Positions 28,402-37,511 of a stretch of DNA of 64,000 nt are shown piece by piece (positions within the stretch are counted from its first letter, which is position 1; each line of letters begins with the position of its first letter). The position numbers were made by a program, and so were the translations under genes. Under the pieces are notes generated by a model. The model did no database searches. It worked only from the letters and a program-made list of their open reading frames with translations, and was not told the DNA's origin. This DNA is from Nitrospira sp. (GTDB lineage Bacteria > Nitrospirota > Nitrospiria > Nitrospirales > Nitrospiraceae): contig JAHBWU010000007.1 in the NCBI GenBank assembly GCA_019636835.1, positions 20,030 through 84,029 on the forward strand, in the 5' to 3' direction.

Positions 28402-29430
28402 ATGCCTTTCGCCGATATTACAGGCCACGAACAACCCATCTCCCTACTTCAAGCGACCTTGTGCAATGGACGCCTGGCCCATGCGTATCTGTTCTATGGC
28501 GAAACCAGGGTCGGAAAGTTGATGACCGCCGTGAGGCTGGCCCAAGCCCTCAACTGCGAGCAGTCCTCACAGACAGCGACTTACGACAGCTGTGGGCGTT
28601 GCCGATCTTGCCTGCAGATAGCCGCACGGACGCACCCGGATTACTTCGTCATCGAGCCCGACCCGAAAGCGGCGACACCGCAAATCAAAATCGAGCAAGT
28701 GCGGGAGATCGAACAACAGTTCGTCTATCGACCACTCGTCGGGGAACGGAAGATTTGCCTGATTGACGACGCGGACCGACTGACGATCGGTGCCGCCAAT
28801 GCGCTCCTCAAGACCTTGGAAGAGCCTCCGGGTCACAGCCTCTTCATCCTGATCACCAGCCGGCTCCATGCGCTTCCGATCACCATTCGATCACGCTGCC
28901 AAACGCTCCGTTTCACGACGCCCGCCCGCACGCAAGTTGAAGCGGCATTGATACTCAAGCGGGAGCTGCCTCCTGCCGATGCCCGTTTCCTGGCGGTCTT
29001 CACCGATGGCCGTATCGGAGAAGCGCTCACGGTGGATGTAGGAGAAGTCCGCGCGCGACAACAAGAATGCCTGAATTTGGTGAAGCGGGAAGGCTTGACG
29101 TCGAGCGCGACCATCCTCTCTGCATCGGAAAGCTTGGCCAAGTCAGACCGTGGAGAAGAAACGCTCGCATGGCTCACGCGATGGATCCGTGATCTTGTCA
29201 TCGTCATGGTGGACGGAGATCAGGATCAGATCCTTCACCTCGACCAACTCGCCGACCTGCAACGATATGCCCAGCGAGCGGACGTCGACACTCTCCTGAC
29301 CCTCTTGAATGACATTGAGCGGACCGAGCAACAAGCCACGCGGCACGTGAACGTGCAGATGGCGCTAGAAACGACGTTCCTTCGCCTGCGCGAAGCGCTT
29401 GGGCTTGTTCCAGCCGGAGCTGCAACCTAG
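28402..29430 (+). CDS. holB: DNA polymerase III subunit delta'
   Basis: The delta' subunit is part of the clamp loader. The 342-residue AAA+ protein has a P-loop-like GETRVGKLMTA, a zinc module with CGRCRSC preceded by a further Cys, CLIDDADRLTIGAANALLKT followed by LEEPPGHSLFILIT, and the sensor-1 region ITIRSRCQTLRF. It follows tmk by 3 bp and precedes metG by about 36 bp, an order found in many bacteria. Confidence 0.92.
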   Translation: MPFADITGHEQPISLLQATLCNGRLAHAYLFYGETRVGKLMTAVRLAQALNCEQSSQTATYDSCGRCRSCLQIAARTHPDYFVIEPDPKAATPQIKIEQVREIEQQFVYRPLVGERKICLIDDADRLTIGAANALLKTLEEPPGHSLFILITSRLHALPITIRSRCQTLRFTTPARTQVEAALILKRELPPADARFLAVFTDGRIGEALTVDVGEVRARQQECLNLVKREGLTSSATILSASESLAKSDRGEETLAWLTRWIRDLVIVMVDGDQDQILHLDQLADLQRYAQRADVDTLLTLLNDIERTEQQATRHVNVQMALETTFLRLREALGLVPAGAAT

Positions 29431-29466
29431 CCAAGACCGCCGTCAACCTGTTATCTTGCCTTCGTG

Positions 29467-31437
29467 ATGACGCAAGAGAACACCTTTTACATCACCACTC
29501 CCATCTATTACGTCAACGACGTTCCACATATCGGCCACGCCTACACTACCGTGGCGGCGGACGTGCTGGCGCGCTACTGGCGGCTGCGCGGCCGCGAGGT
29601 GTTTTTTCTCACCGGCCTCGATGAACATGGCCAGAAAGTGCAGCAGGCGGCCGCCAAAGCCGGTATCGACCCACAAGTCCACTGCGACAAGCTCGCGCCG
29701 CAATTTGAGACTCTCTGGAAAAAGCTGAACATTTCGAATAACGCCTTCATCAGGACGACGGATCCCGAGCACAAATCCATCGTCCAACAATACCTTAATA
29801 AGCTCCACGACAAGCAGCTGATCTACAAGGATTCATACACCGGATGGTATTGCACCTTCGATGAACGGTTCTGGACCGAGAAAGACGTGGAGTCCGGACT
29901 CTGTCCGGACTGTAAGCGTCCCGTCGAACAGCTCAGCGAGCACAACTACTTCTTCAAGATGGGGCAGTATCAGGACCGCTTGATCGAGTACATCAAGACA
30001 CATCCAGACTTTATCCGCCCTGAGTCGCGGCGCAACGAAGTCCTCGGCTTCTTACAAACCCAAAAACTTGGAGACCTTTCGATCTCCCGTCCGAAGTCCA
30101 GGCTCTCCTGGGGCATCGAACTGCCATTCGATAACAACTATGTGACCTACGTCTGGTTCGATGCTTTGGTCAACTACATATCCGCCTTGGAATACCTCCC
30201 CCGTGGAAACCCAGCGAGCAACCGATTCTGGCCGGCCAATGTCCACCTGGTTGGGAAGGATATCTTGACGACACATGCCGTCTATTGGTCCACGATGTTG
30301 ATGGCGTTGAACCTTCCGTTACCAGAGACCATCTTCGCTCATGGCTGGTGGACCGTGGATGGCGAGAAGATGTCGAAGAGCCGCGGCAACGTCGTCGATC
30401 CTAACAAGATGATCGACGAATTCGGCGCAGATGCATTTCGGTATTTCTTATTGAGAGAGGTGCCCTTCGGGCAGGATGGAGACTTCTCGCTTACCGGAAT
30501 GGTCACACGAATCAATAGCGATCTTGCCAATGGTCTGGGCAATCTTTTGAGTCGTACACTGACCCTCATCGAACGGACGCAAGCAGGGTTGCTGCCGGCT
30601 CCGGGACCGATTAGACCAGCAGAGCGAGAACTGGAACAAGCGACGGTGTCTCTCTTGAACGAAGTGTTGCCGCGCCACCTTGAACAGTTGGAATTTAATC
30701 GGGCGCTCGAAGCCATTTGGCACGTCGTGCAACTTGCCAATCAGTATGTCGACAAAACTGCGCCATGGACATTGGCCAAGAATGCGAGCGACGCTGAAAC
30801 ACTCCGGACGGTCCTCTACACCATGGCAGAGACCCTCCGCTGCCTCAGCCTAGCTGCCTACTCAATAATGCCGAATAGCGCGCAGTCTATCTATTCGCAA
30901 CTTGGCATTTCGGTTGAATTCACGAGCCCTTTGCTGAAAAACAAGATCGAATGGGGTGGCCTGAAACCTGGCACCCTCATCCATAAAGGACCGTCGCTTT
31001 TCCCCCGCATCGAATCAAAACCAGGAGCAAGACCAGTGACCGAATCATCAGTGCCTTCACAACCAATCGCTGCAACACCCACACTCACAACCACTCCAAC
31101 ACCACCGACTCCACCGCACATCACCATCGACGAATTCATGAAGATACAGCTCAAGACGGCGAAGGTGCTCTCCGCCGAGCGGGTGCCCAAATCGGAGAAG
31201 TTGATCAAGCTCCAAGTGTCCCTCGGCGCCGAACAACGCCAGATCGTTGCCGGCATCGGCAAGAAGTACGAGCCGGATGCCCTGGTCGGCAAAACCATCG
31301 TGATCGTGGCCAACTTGAAGCCGGCCAAGCTCATGGGCATTGAATCGCAGGGCATGGTACTCGCGGCAGGTGATACCGATGTACGCGGGCTGCTCACGAT
31401 TCAGGAAGAAGTCGATCCCGGCACCAAGGTGAAATGA
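29467..31437 (+). CDS. metG: Methionyl-tRNA synthetase with C-terminal tRNA-binding domain
   Basis: A 656-residue class I synthetase: HIGHAYTT (HIGH motif), the zinc-region CPDC pair, WFDALVNYIS and KMSKSRGNVVDP (KMSKS). After the anticodon-binding helices comes a Pro/Thr/Ser-rich linker (about residues 515-560) and an EMAP-II/Arc1p-like OB domain (KTAKVLSAERVPKSEKL through MGIESQGMVLAA) that dimerises or binds tRNA. The ATG at 29467 directly follows an alternative GTG. Its stop overlaps the next gene as ATGA. Confidence 0.96.
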   Translation: MTQENTFYITTPIYYVNDVPHIGHAYTTVAADVLARYWRLRGREVFFLTGLDEHGQKVQQAAAKAGIDPQVHCDKLAPQFETLWKKLNISNNAFIRTTDPEHKSIVQQYLNKLHDKQLIYKDSYTGWYCTFDERFWTEKDVESGLCPDCKRPVEQLSEHNYFFKMGQYQDRLIEYIKTHPDFIRPESRRNEVLGFLQTQKLGDLSISRPKSRLSWGIELPFDNNYVTYVWFDALVNYISALEYLPRGNPASNRFWPANVHLVGKDILTTHAVYWSTMLMALNLPLPETIFAHGWWTVDGEKMSKSRGNVVDPNKMIDEFGADAFRYFLLREVPFGQDGDFSLTGMVTRINSDLANGLGNLLSRTLTLIERTQAGLLPAPGPIRPAERELEQATVSLLNEVLPRHLEQLEFNRALEAIWHVVQLANQYVDKTAPWTLAKNASDAETLRTVLYTMAETLRCLSLAAYSIMPNSAQSIYSQLGISVEFTSPLLKNKIEWGGLKPGTLIHKGPSLFPRIESKPGARPVTESSVPSQPIAATPTLTTTPTPPTPPHITIDEFMKIQLKTAKVLSAERVPKSEKLIKLQVSLGAEQRQIVAGIGKKYEPDALVGKTIVIVANLKPAKLMGIESQGMVLAAGDTDVRGLLTIQEEVDPGTKVK

Positions 31438-32288
31438 CGCGATCTTCTTCCGTCCCGGTCGGACTGATTTTCACGCTCCCCTTGCTCCCCTGCTTTCTGA
31501 CGCCCGCCACAAGCCAAGTCCTCGCTGATTCATCGCTCAACGGTCCCCAGCTAACGACGGTACTCGTGCGGGTCGTCGCGCAGGGGGCGATGGTGTTGGG
31601 CCGCGAAGTCGGTGGGGCGCGCGTAGCGATTACTGATGTCGCGAGCGGCCACATTTTGGCGACCGGCCTGCAGCAGGGCGAAGCGGGAGATCAGAATCAC
31701 ATCATGCGTACCCCCCATCTGATGGAAGAGCCGATCTACAGCTCTCGTCCTTCTGCCGCCTTCACCACCACGTTGGAGCTACAGAAACCGACGTTAGTGG
31801 AGATCTCCGCTGAAGGGCCACTCGCCTATCCCGCCGCATTACAGAAGACCAGCCAAACCTTGTTGTTGATCCCGGGACAAGACCTGACGAACGACGGCAT
31901 CGTCCTACATCTCCATGGCTACCTGGTTCAGATCGAATGGCCCAAGCCACGCGAGGCATTGATCGCAAAAGACGATGTGACACTCAGAGCCTCAGTCCGA
32001 ACCCTGTCCGGCTCATTGGTCCGCCCCCATGGGGATTGGGACTCGCGGAAGATCCGTATTTATGGAGAGGTGTTGATCGGGGACCGAATCATCGAGCGAC
32101 TACAACTGTTTTATGAAGAAGGGAGCCGTACCTTCGAAGCGCCGTTCTTCGTGCCGCCGTCGAAGGAGGTTCCCGACGGGATCAAGCTCCGAGTGATTGC
32201 GACGGACATGTCTACCGGCAATTCAGGAATGGATCAAGCCAACTATCCGGTGTTCAGCGAGCGTCTCCCGCCCAAATCCGTTCGGTAG
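31434..32288 (+). CDS. Secreted protein of unknown function
   Basis: A 284-residue protein with an N-terminal signal peptide (hydrophobic VGLIFTLPLLPCFLTPATSQ, cleavage probably after about residue 27). The mature part seems beta-rich with a transthyretin-like early section (GARVAITDVASGHILATGLQ), suggesting a periplasmic carbohydrate or peptide-binding fold. I do not recognise a family. It is translationally coupled to metG by a 4-bp overlap and is followed by a metal exporter gene. Confidence 0.6.
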   Translation: MTRSSSVPVGLIFTLPLLPCFLTPATSQVLADSSLNGPQLTTVLVRVVAQGAMVLGREVGGARVAITDVASGHILATGLQQGEAGDQNHIMRTPHLMEEPIYSSRPSAAFTTTLELQKPTLVEISAEGPLAYPAALQKTSQTLLLIPGQDLTNDGIVLHLHGYLVQIEWPKPREALIAKDDVTLRASVRTLSGSLVRPHGDWDSRKIRIYGEVLIGDRIIERLQLFYEEGSRTFEAPFFVPPSKEVPDGIKLRVIATDMSTGNSGMDQANYPVFSERLPPKSVR

Positions 32289-32362
32289 CCGGCTCCAACT
32301 TCTTTGATAGAAACCTTCAGCAAGGCTTGCCGCATCGCGTTCCCCATGCGAAACTGTCATTG

Positions 32363-33301
32363 ATGACAGCACTGGCTTCGTATGCACACCTCCGATCCCG
32401 GCTCCAGCTGGCCTTGGCCGTCAATGCCGTGATCATCGCGGCTGAGTTTGTCGGCGGCTGGCTCCTTAACAGCATCGGGCTCATGAGCGACGCCGGCCAC
32501 AATCTCGTCGATCAAGGGGCGCTTTTTCTGGCACTGTATGCCCATCTCCTCACCGCGCGCCCAGCTTCGGAAAGCCGAACCTTCGGCTACCATCGTGCCG
32601 GCATCATCGCGGCTTTTCTCAACAGTTTTATCCTCCTGGTGACCGCGCTCGGCATCGCGCTCGTCGGCGTGAAGCGACTCCTGCAACCGGTTCCCATCGA
32701 CGGTGGATGGGTGATGGCGGTCGCGGCCGTCAGTTTCGTGGCCAATCTCGGAATCGCTCTGTTGCTTCAGCAAGGAGCAAAAGACGATCTGAACATCCGG
32801 AGCGCATTCTGGCACATGGTAGGAGACGCGTGGGTCTCGCTCGGCGTGATTGTCAGCGGGGGGGCCATTTTCCTGACAGGCTGGACCGTCCTGGATCCGC
32901 TCGTAAGTTTGCTGGTGGTCGGCGCGATCGTTCGAGGAGCCTGGCCGATCTTCAAAGAATCGATGGAAGTCTTACTGGAATCGACACCGCCAGGCATCAG
33001 CGCCTCCCATGTCGCAGCCACGATGGAAGCCGTTCCCGGCGTCAGGAACGTGCATGATCTGCACATTTGGGCGGTCGAACCACGCTTGGTCATGCTCACC
33101 AGCCACGTCATGATCGAACATCATCGCACCCCGTTGGAGTTGCTGCAGTTGATTCAGAACCGGATCACGACGGATTTCGGCATCAAACACATGACCATTC
33201 AACTGGAAACCGAGTGTTGCGATCCCGACGACATCCACTGCGATCTTCGGAAACTGACCGGGCACCACCACGAAACACACACCTTCGCGCACCATCATTG
33301 A
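32363..33301 (+). CDS. Cation diffusion facilitator (CzcD-type metal exporter)
   Basis: A 312-residue CDF antiporter that would export Zn2+, Co2+ or Cd2+. Six membrane helices are visible. The metal site is in helix 2 (GLMSDAGHNLVDQ) and helix 5 (FWHMVGDAWVSLG, HxxxD). A cytoplasmic domain carries VHDLHIWAVEPRLVMLTSH, and the C-terminus is His-rich (HHHETHTFAHHH). The ATG at 32363 matches the family; a TTG at 32327 is possible. It is the last gene of the tmk run. Confidence 0.88.
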   Translation: MTALASYAHLRSRLQLALAVNAVIIAAEFVGGWLLNSIGLMSDAGHNLVDQGALFLALYAHLLTARPASESRTFGYHRAGIIAAFLNSFILLVTALGIALVGVKRLLQPVPIDGGWVMAVAAVSFVANLGIALLLQQGAKDDLNIRSAFWHMVGDAWVSLGVIVSGGAIFLTGWTVLDPLVSLLVVGAIVRGAWPIFKESMEVLLESTPPGISASHVAATMEAVPGVRNVHDLHIWAVEPRLVMLTSHVMIEHHRTPLELLQLIQNRITTDFGIKHMTIQLETECCDPDDIHCDLRKLTGHHHETHTFAHHH

Positions 33302-33390
33302 CCGTTCCACTCGTTCCAGACATCGCGTCCCGTCTCACTGAGCTGGACGACGCAGGTTGACATCATCGCCAGAACCGATACACTGAGCCT

Positions 33391-33699
33391 ATGATTTCTC
33401 AGGAGCTTGTCGCTCGACCACGACAAATTGCACAAGAGGTCGAGAAGCTTGCTCGATACATCCTGGGCACTGAGGTTGACGTCATTTGGTTTGGTTCGTG
33501 GCCCAAAGGTACGGCTCACGCCCACGCCGACATCGACATTGCTGTCTCCGGGTCCACGGCATTTCCCCCTGAACGACTCGCCGAACTCCGCGCCGCAATC
33601 GAGGATCTGGCGACGCTGCATGAAATCGACATCGTTGATCTACACACTGTCGATGAACGATTCAAACAAGAGATTCTCCGCCATGGACTCCGCTTATGA
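33391..33699 (+). CDS. mntA: MNT-domain nucleotidyltransferase antitoxin
   Basis: A 102-residue minimal nucleotidyltransferase. Residues 35-49 fit GSx10DxD exactly (GSW...DID), the active site that in characterised MntA proteins transfers AMP to a tyrosine of the partner toxin. Its stop overlaps the start of the HEPN gene (ATGA), the usual arrangement of such pairs. It begins a defence-like stretch ahead of a restriction-type module. A role in protecting the cell from the HEPN RNase is inferred from the family. Confidence 0.85.
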   Translation: MISQELVARPRQIAQEVEKLARYILGTEVDVIWFGSWPKGTAHAHADIDIAVSGSTAFPPERLAELRAAIEDLATLHEIDIVDLHTVDERFKQEILRHGLRL

Positions 33700-34070
33700 C
33701 CACACGACTCGACAGCTTCGCCACGGCCATCACGCGTTTCAGCGAAGCCCTCATCGCTCCCGTGAACGATCTCACCCGCGACGCCGCCATCCAACGGTTT
33801 GAATTTTGCTTTGAGTTGGCCTGGAAGGTGATTCAAGAACGGGCACGGGCGGAAGGACTCGACTGTCAATCCCCGAAAGGCTGCCTCAAGCTGGCTTACA
33901 AAAACAGTTGGATCAACGATGAAACCGGGTGGCTCGCCATGCTTGAAGATCGAAACCGCACCGCCCATACGTATGACGAAACACTCGCCAAAGATGTGTA
34001 TCGCCGCCTTCCCGCCCATCTGCCGCTGCTGCAGGCATTGAACACCTACCTGCAAAATACGCGGACATAG
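33696..34070 (+). CDS. hepT: HEPN-domain toxin (HI0074/HepT-like)
   Basis: A 124-residue all-helical protein of the HI0074 group, formerly called nucleotidyltransferase substrate-binding proteins. Residues 86-93 (RNRTAHTY) fit RX4HXY exactly: Arg and His of the HEPN RNase site, and the tyrosine that MntA adenylylates in the studied Shewanella and Aphanizomenon systems. FEFCFELAWKVIQE is typical of the family. It overlaps mntA by 4 bp and ends 84 bp from the convergent end of the PLD-helicase gene. Confidence 0.85.
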   Translation: MTTRLDSFATAITRFSEALIAPVNDLTRDAAIQRFEFCFELAWKVIQERARAEGLDCQSPKGCLKLAYKNSWINDETGWLAMLEDRNRTAHTYDETLAKDVYRRLPAHLPLLQALNTYLQNTRT

Positions 34071-34154
34071 GGCTGGAGTTGCTGCAGTTGATCGAGAACC
34101 GAACGCTAAAGCAAGCGATCAATGTACTAGCGGAGACTGCTACAGCACGGCTTC

Positions 34155-37100
34155 TTAAGAAATGCTCAAAGCTTCGCTGCAAACAATCTTTGGTGTTGGG
34201 TGAGTGAGCGAGGAGTCTTGGCGATCCACACAAGACCGCATGTTGTGTTGGGTGAAGAGATTGGCCAGCGTCTTTAAAAGGGCCTCGCCGGTTACGCCGT
34301 TACGACGTAAAAGATTCAATTCTTTATTGATGGCCTTTGTCACACGCCCACGGAAAGCCTTTTCCAGTACATTGATTTGAGCCTTGATGTCTTCATCTGT
34401 CGTGACGCCGAATAAGAGGCGCATTTCGCGCAGAATGTATCGCTGCCCGGAAGACAAGCCAAGAGTGAGCGCTCGCTCAGCCTGCCGATGTTTCACTTCT
34501 TCGGCAAACAACTGCTTCACGCGCGTCACCGTTGCATTGTAGCCGGCGGGCAATGCTGATCCGGTTAGTTCATGCCCACACTTCAGCGCGCCCAGGATAC
34601 GCGGAATATCTCGTGATATAACTCCCCCCTGCTCGTCCAACAAAAATAATTGCTGATACCCTTTGATGTCTGTGTCTTCCGGGTATGAAGCCTCGCAAAA
34701 GACATAGGTACCTTTGTGAGAGGAAGGCTTGACCGTCCGGATGCCATCCCGAAGCGTTGCAATCCGTTCATATTCCGATGGATCATCCTTTCGCAACTGG
34801 CGCAGGATCTCTTCCGCTTCGTTTAAATCCAGGAATTCCTCTTCTTCCTCGTAGAGACCCAATTGTGCCCCGCGCTTCTCATAAATCGCGTACATCGCCT
34901 CTTCGTTCAGCTGCTCGCTCTTATCCAGGATCGCGGCGTCTTCTCCTATCGTGTCGTGGATTTCCTGAATGCGATTCCGAAGCTTCAGCTTCAGCCCCAA
35001 ATTCTGTTCAAGACCTGTCTCCGGCAAAAAGTTATATCCATAAATGACGTCATGATCGCTCCCAATACGATCAATCCGCCCAAATCGCTGAATCAAACGA
35101 ACCGGATTCCAATGCAGGTCGTAATTGATGATCTTATCGCAGTCTTGCAGATTCAGCCCCTCCGCAAACACATCGGTGGCTACAAGGGTCATCAGTTCAG
35201 ATTTTCCTGATGCCAAGTGGTATTCCGGGTTGGCTTTGGGAGCGAAGCGCCCGGCCATCCGCGCCTTGCTCTTGTCACCGCTGTAGATCACATCAATGTC
35301 ATCTCGCTTGCCATCTGGATTTAGATTCTCGTACAGGTAGCGCGCCGAACCGGCATACTGCGTGAAAATCAATCGCTTGCCGTCTTTCAGAGGCTTCTCG
35401 GACAATTTTCTTTTGAGTGTTTGCAGCTTGGCATCTTGTGTTGGGGTAATCGGCTCTACCAATTGAAGAATTTCACTCAGCATCCGAATGTCGTGCGCGA
35501 GGTGCTCTTCGAGTTTTCCAAGGTCGAAGTGTGCCGCATCGTACCGATGAGCGACTTCTCGCAAGGCCTCCATCAAGTCCATTTCCTCCGGATCATCCGC
35601 CTCGTACAGCAGCGTTTGGGCGTCTTCCCCGGCCGGCACAATCCCCTGCTGTAATGCCGCGACAAAGGTGCGGTGTATATTCAGCAACCGCCGTACTGTT
35701 TCCCTGAAGGCATACACGCTCGATTCGAATCGTTTGAACAGCAAGATCCGAATGAGCCCTCGCAAGTTTGATCCGGCACGTTGCAGATTCGTATAGGGTT
35801 CCTGGCGCTGCTTGTCCTTGATCACGTAGTGCCAAAGCCCATACCTGGCATAGGTGAGTTCACCTTCCGCAGGCTTAGCCGGTCGTCCTTTTGAAGCTTT
35901 GCCTAAATAACCCCGCAACGTCTGGTACAACCCCTGATAGGTCTCCTCGATGCTGTACTCGATCGTTTCCAGTTCTCTTTTAGGGAAGAACTGATGCCGC
36001 CCACCTACGAGCACATAGGCTCGTTTGACTCCGGTTACATATTCGTGAAACCGTGAGCTATCCACCGGCTCGTGGGTTGTCTCATCCCGACCGTACCAGC
36101 GCAGAATGTGATTTCTGGTCCGACGGATGAGAATATGGGCCAGCAGGTCGGGCAATTTTTTTTGCCCTCTTTCGACCAGACGGAAGTACTCTTTGAGGTT
36201 CGGCGGATCGACTGGAAGATCAGTTTTATCGTCTTGATGAAACAGTTTGATCTGGTGATACACATCCCATGAGCTTTTGTTGCGCGGCGTCGCCGTCAGA
36301 AAACAGCATCGTTTGCCCGTCGCCAGGAACTCTTGCACCACTTTATATCGCTGTGTATCCGGAGAACGAACATTGTGGCTCTCATCGATCAGCAGAAAGT
36401 CTCGATCGCGATACTTGTCATCTTTGAGTAGAAGATTCGCACTGGCACCGTTTTCGCGCAGATAGCCCATCGAAAGAATCTGCGCATGAAGGTCATAGAC
36501 CGCGTTGTAGCGTTCCCACATCTCGACGAGAGGGGCCGGGCAGATGATGAGCGGTCGCGCATGGTCTGTTCGCTCGAAATGTTTCACAATAGCCGCCCCG
36601 ATATAGGATTTTCCAAGACCGACGACATCGGCAACGAATGTCCCGCCGTGATCCCGAATATTCTGAACCGCTTGCCGGACGGCTACTTTCTGAAAGTCGG
36701 CTAACTTCTTGGTAATCTCATCATCCCAGAGAATGTCCTTGTCGTCGGTCCCCTCCAACCGATCCTTGACCAGCGCATAGAGCGTCTTCATATAAATGTC
36801 GTATGGACGGACCGTAGCAACAGCCCACGACTGTTGCATCTCTTGCATGAGGACTGCATCAAAGTCTTCAGCTTCCTTCCAGAGTTCGTCGAACCACCGT
36901 CCGAGTTCTGCATGATTGTCATTTCCCTGCACAACCACATTGAGTTCGGTGTTATGAGTGACCCCGGATAAGGTCAAGTTGGATGACCCGACAATAGCGA
37001 TCCCTTTCTCATGGCGGGCGATCGGCTGCCCGCGCTCATCAAAGACCGTTCCATAGTCAAAGATATATGCCTTCGCGTGCATCCGGCCTTTCGTGTAGAC

Positions 37101-37511
37101 CTTCACTTTAAGCTGTTTCTCCTCGATCATTCGCACCAGCGTCTTAACAAGCGTCTCGCTCTCGTCCGTTTGATCCATCACTTCCATCGATAGGCGGAGA
37201 TTCTTAGCGGTCTCACCGACCATCTGCTTTCCATCCGTCCGCCTTGGATATTTCTGGGATTCAGCCGTCTCAGCTACCATCTCTAGTCGACGGTATCCTT
37301 CAGCAAGTTGTTCCAAAGTCTCTCGATTAGTCGTGTTTCCTATGAGGAGGCGCAGTTCCTTTACCTGGGCGAGCTGCTGGGCAATGCTGGTCAAGCCGGA
37401 AAGAAAGAAATAGCCGACGGCGAATCGAGCACTGTCGGTAGAACTGAGGATACGGTTGATGTGATCCACCAATCGCTCCTCACGGTTATCGATGATGTCA
37501 TGCAAGGGCAT
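34155..37511 (-). CDS. PLD-nuclease/SNF2-helicase fusion, restriction-like effector
   Basis: A 1118-residue protein. The N-terminal phospholipase-D nuclease domain has one HxK(x)4D motif (His145, Lys147, Asp152) followed by GSSNLT (175-180). Next is a superfamily 2 SNF2-type motor: Walker A VVGLGKS (296-302), DESH (376-379), TATPR (406-410) and, in the second RecA lobe, FAEGLNLQDCDKIINYD then LIQRFGRIDRIGS. One HKD motif implies dimerisation for catalysis. It starts within a TAATG junction with the methyltransferase gene, so the two form one unit. It would translocate on DNA and cut unmodified invaders; that is inference. Confidence 0.85.
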   Translation of the reverse strand: MPLHDIIDNREERLVDHINRILSSTDSARFAVGYFFLSGLTSIAQQLAQVKELRLLIGNTTNRETLEQLAEGYRRLEMVAETAESQKYPRRTDGKQMVGETAKNLRLSMEVMDQTDESETLVKTLVRMIEEKQLKVKVYTKGRMHAKAYIFDYGTVFDERGQPIARHEKGIAIVGSSNLTLSGVTHNTELNVVVQGNDNHAELGRWFDELWKEAEDFDAVLMQEMQQSWAVATVRPYDIYMKTLYALVKDRLEGTDDKDILWDDEITKKLADFQKVAVRQAVQNIRDHGGTFVADVVGLGKSYIGAAIVKHFERTDHARPLIICPAPLVEMWERYNAVYDLHAQILSMGYLRENGASANLLLKDDKYRDRDFLLIDESHNVRSPDTQRYKVVQEFLATGKRCCFLTATPRNKSSWDVYHQIKLFHQDDKTDLPVDPPNLKEYFRLVERGQKKLPDLLAHILIRRTRNHILRWYGRDETTHEPVDSSRFHEYVTGVKRAYVLVGGRHQFFPKRELETIEYSIEETYQGLYQTLRGYLGKASKGRPAKPAEGELTYARYGLWHYVIKDKQRQEPYTNLQRAGSNLRGLIRILLFKRFESSVYAFRETVRRLLNIHRTFVAALQQGIVPAGEDAQTLLYEADDPEEMDLMEALREVAHRYDAAHFDLGKLEEHLAHDIRMLSEILQLVEPITPTQDAKLQTLKRKLSEKPLKDGKRLIFTQYAGSARYLYENLNPDGKRDDIDVIYSGDKSKARMAGRFAPKANPEYHLASGKSELMTLVATDVFAEGLNLQDCDKIINYDLHWNPVRLIQRFGRIDRIGSDHDVIYGYNFLPETGLEQNLGLKLKLRNRIQEIHDTIGEDAAILDKSEQLNEEAMYAIYEKRGAQLGLYEEEEEFLDLNEAEEILRQLRKDDPSEYERIATLRDGIRTVKPSSHKGTYVFCEASYPEDTDIKGYQQLFLLDEQGGVISRDIPRILGALKCGHELTGSALPAGYNATVTRVKQLFAEEVKHRQAERALTLGLSSGQRYILREMRLLFGVTTDEDIKAQINVLEKAFRGRVTKAINKELNLLRRNGVTGEALLKTLANLFTQHNMRSCVDRQDSSLTHPTPKIVCSEALSIS

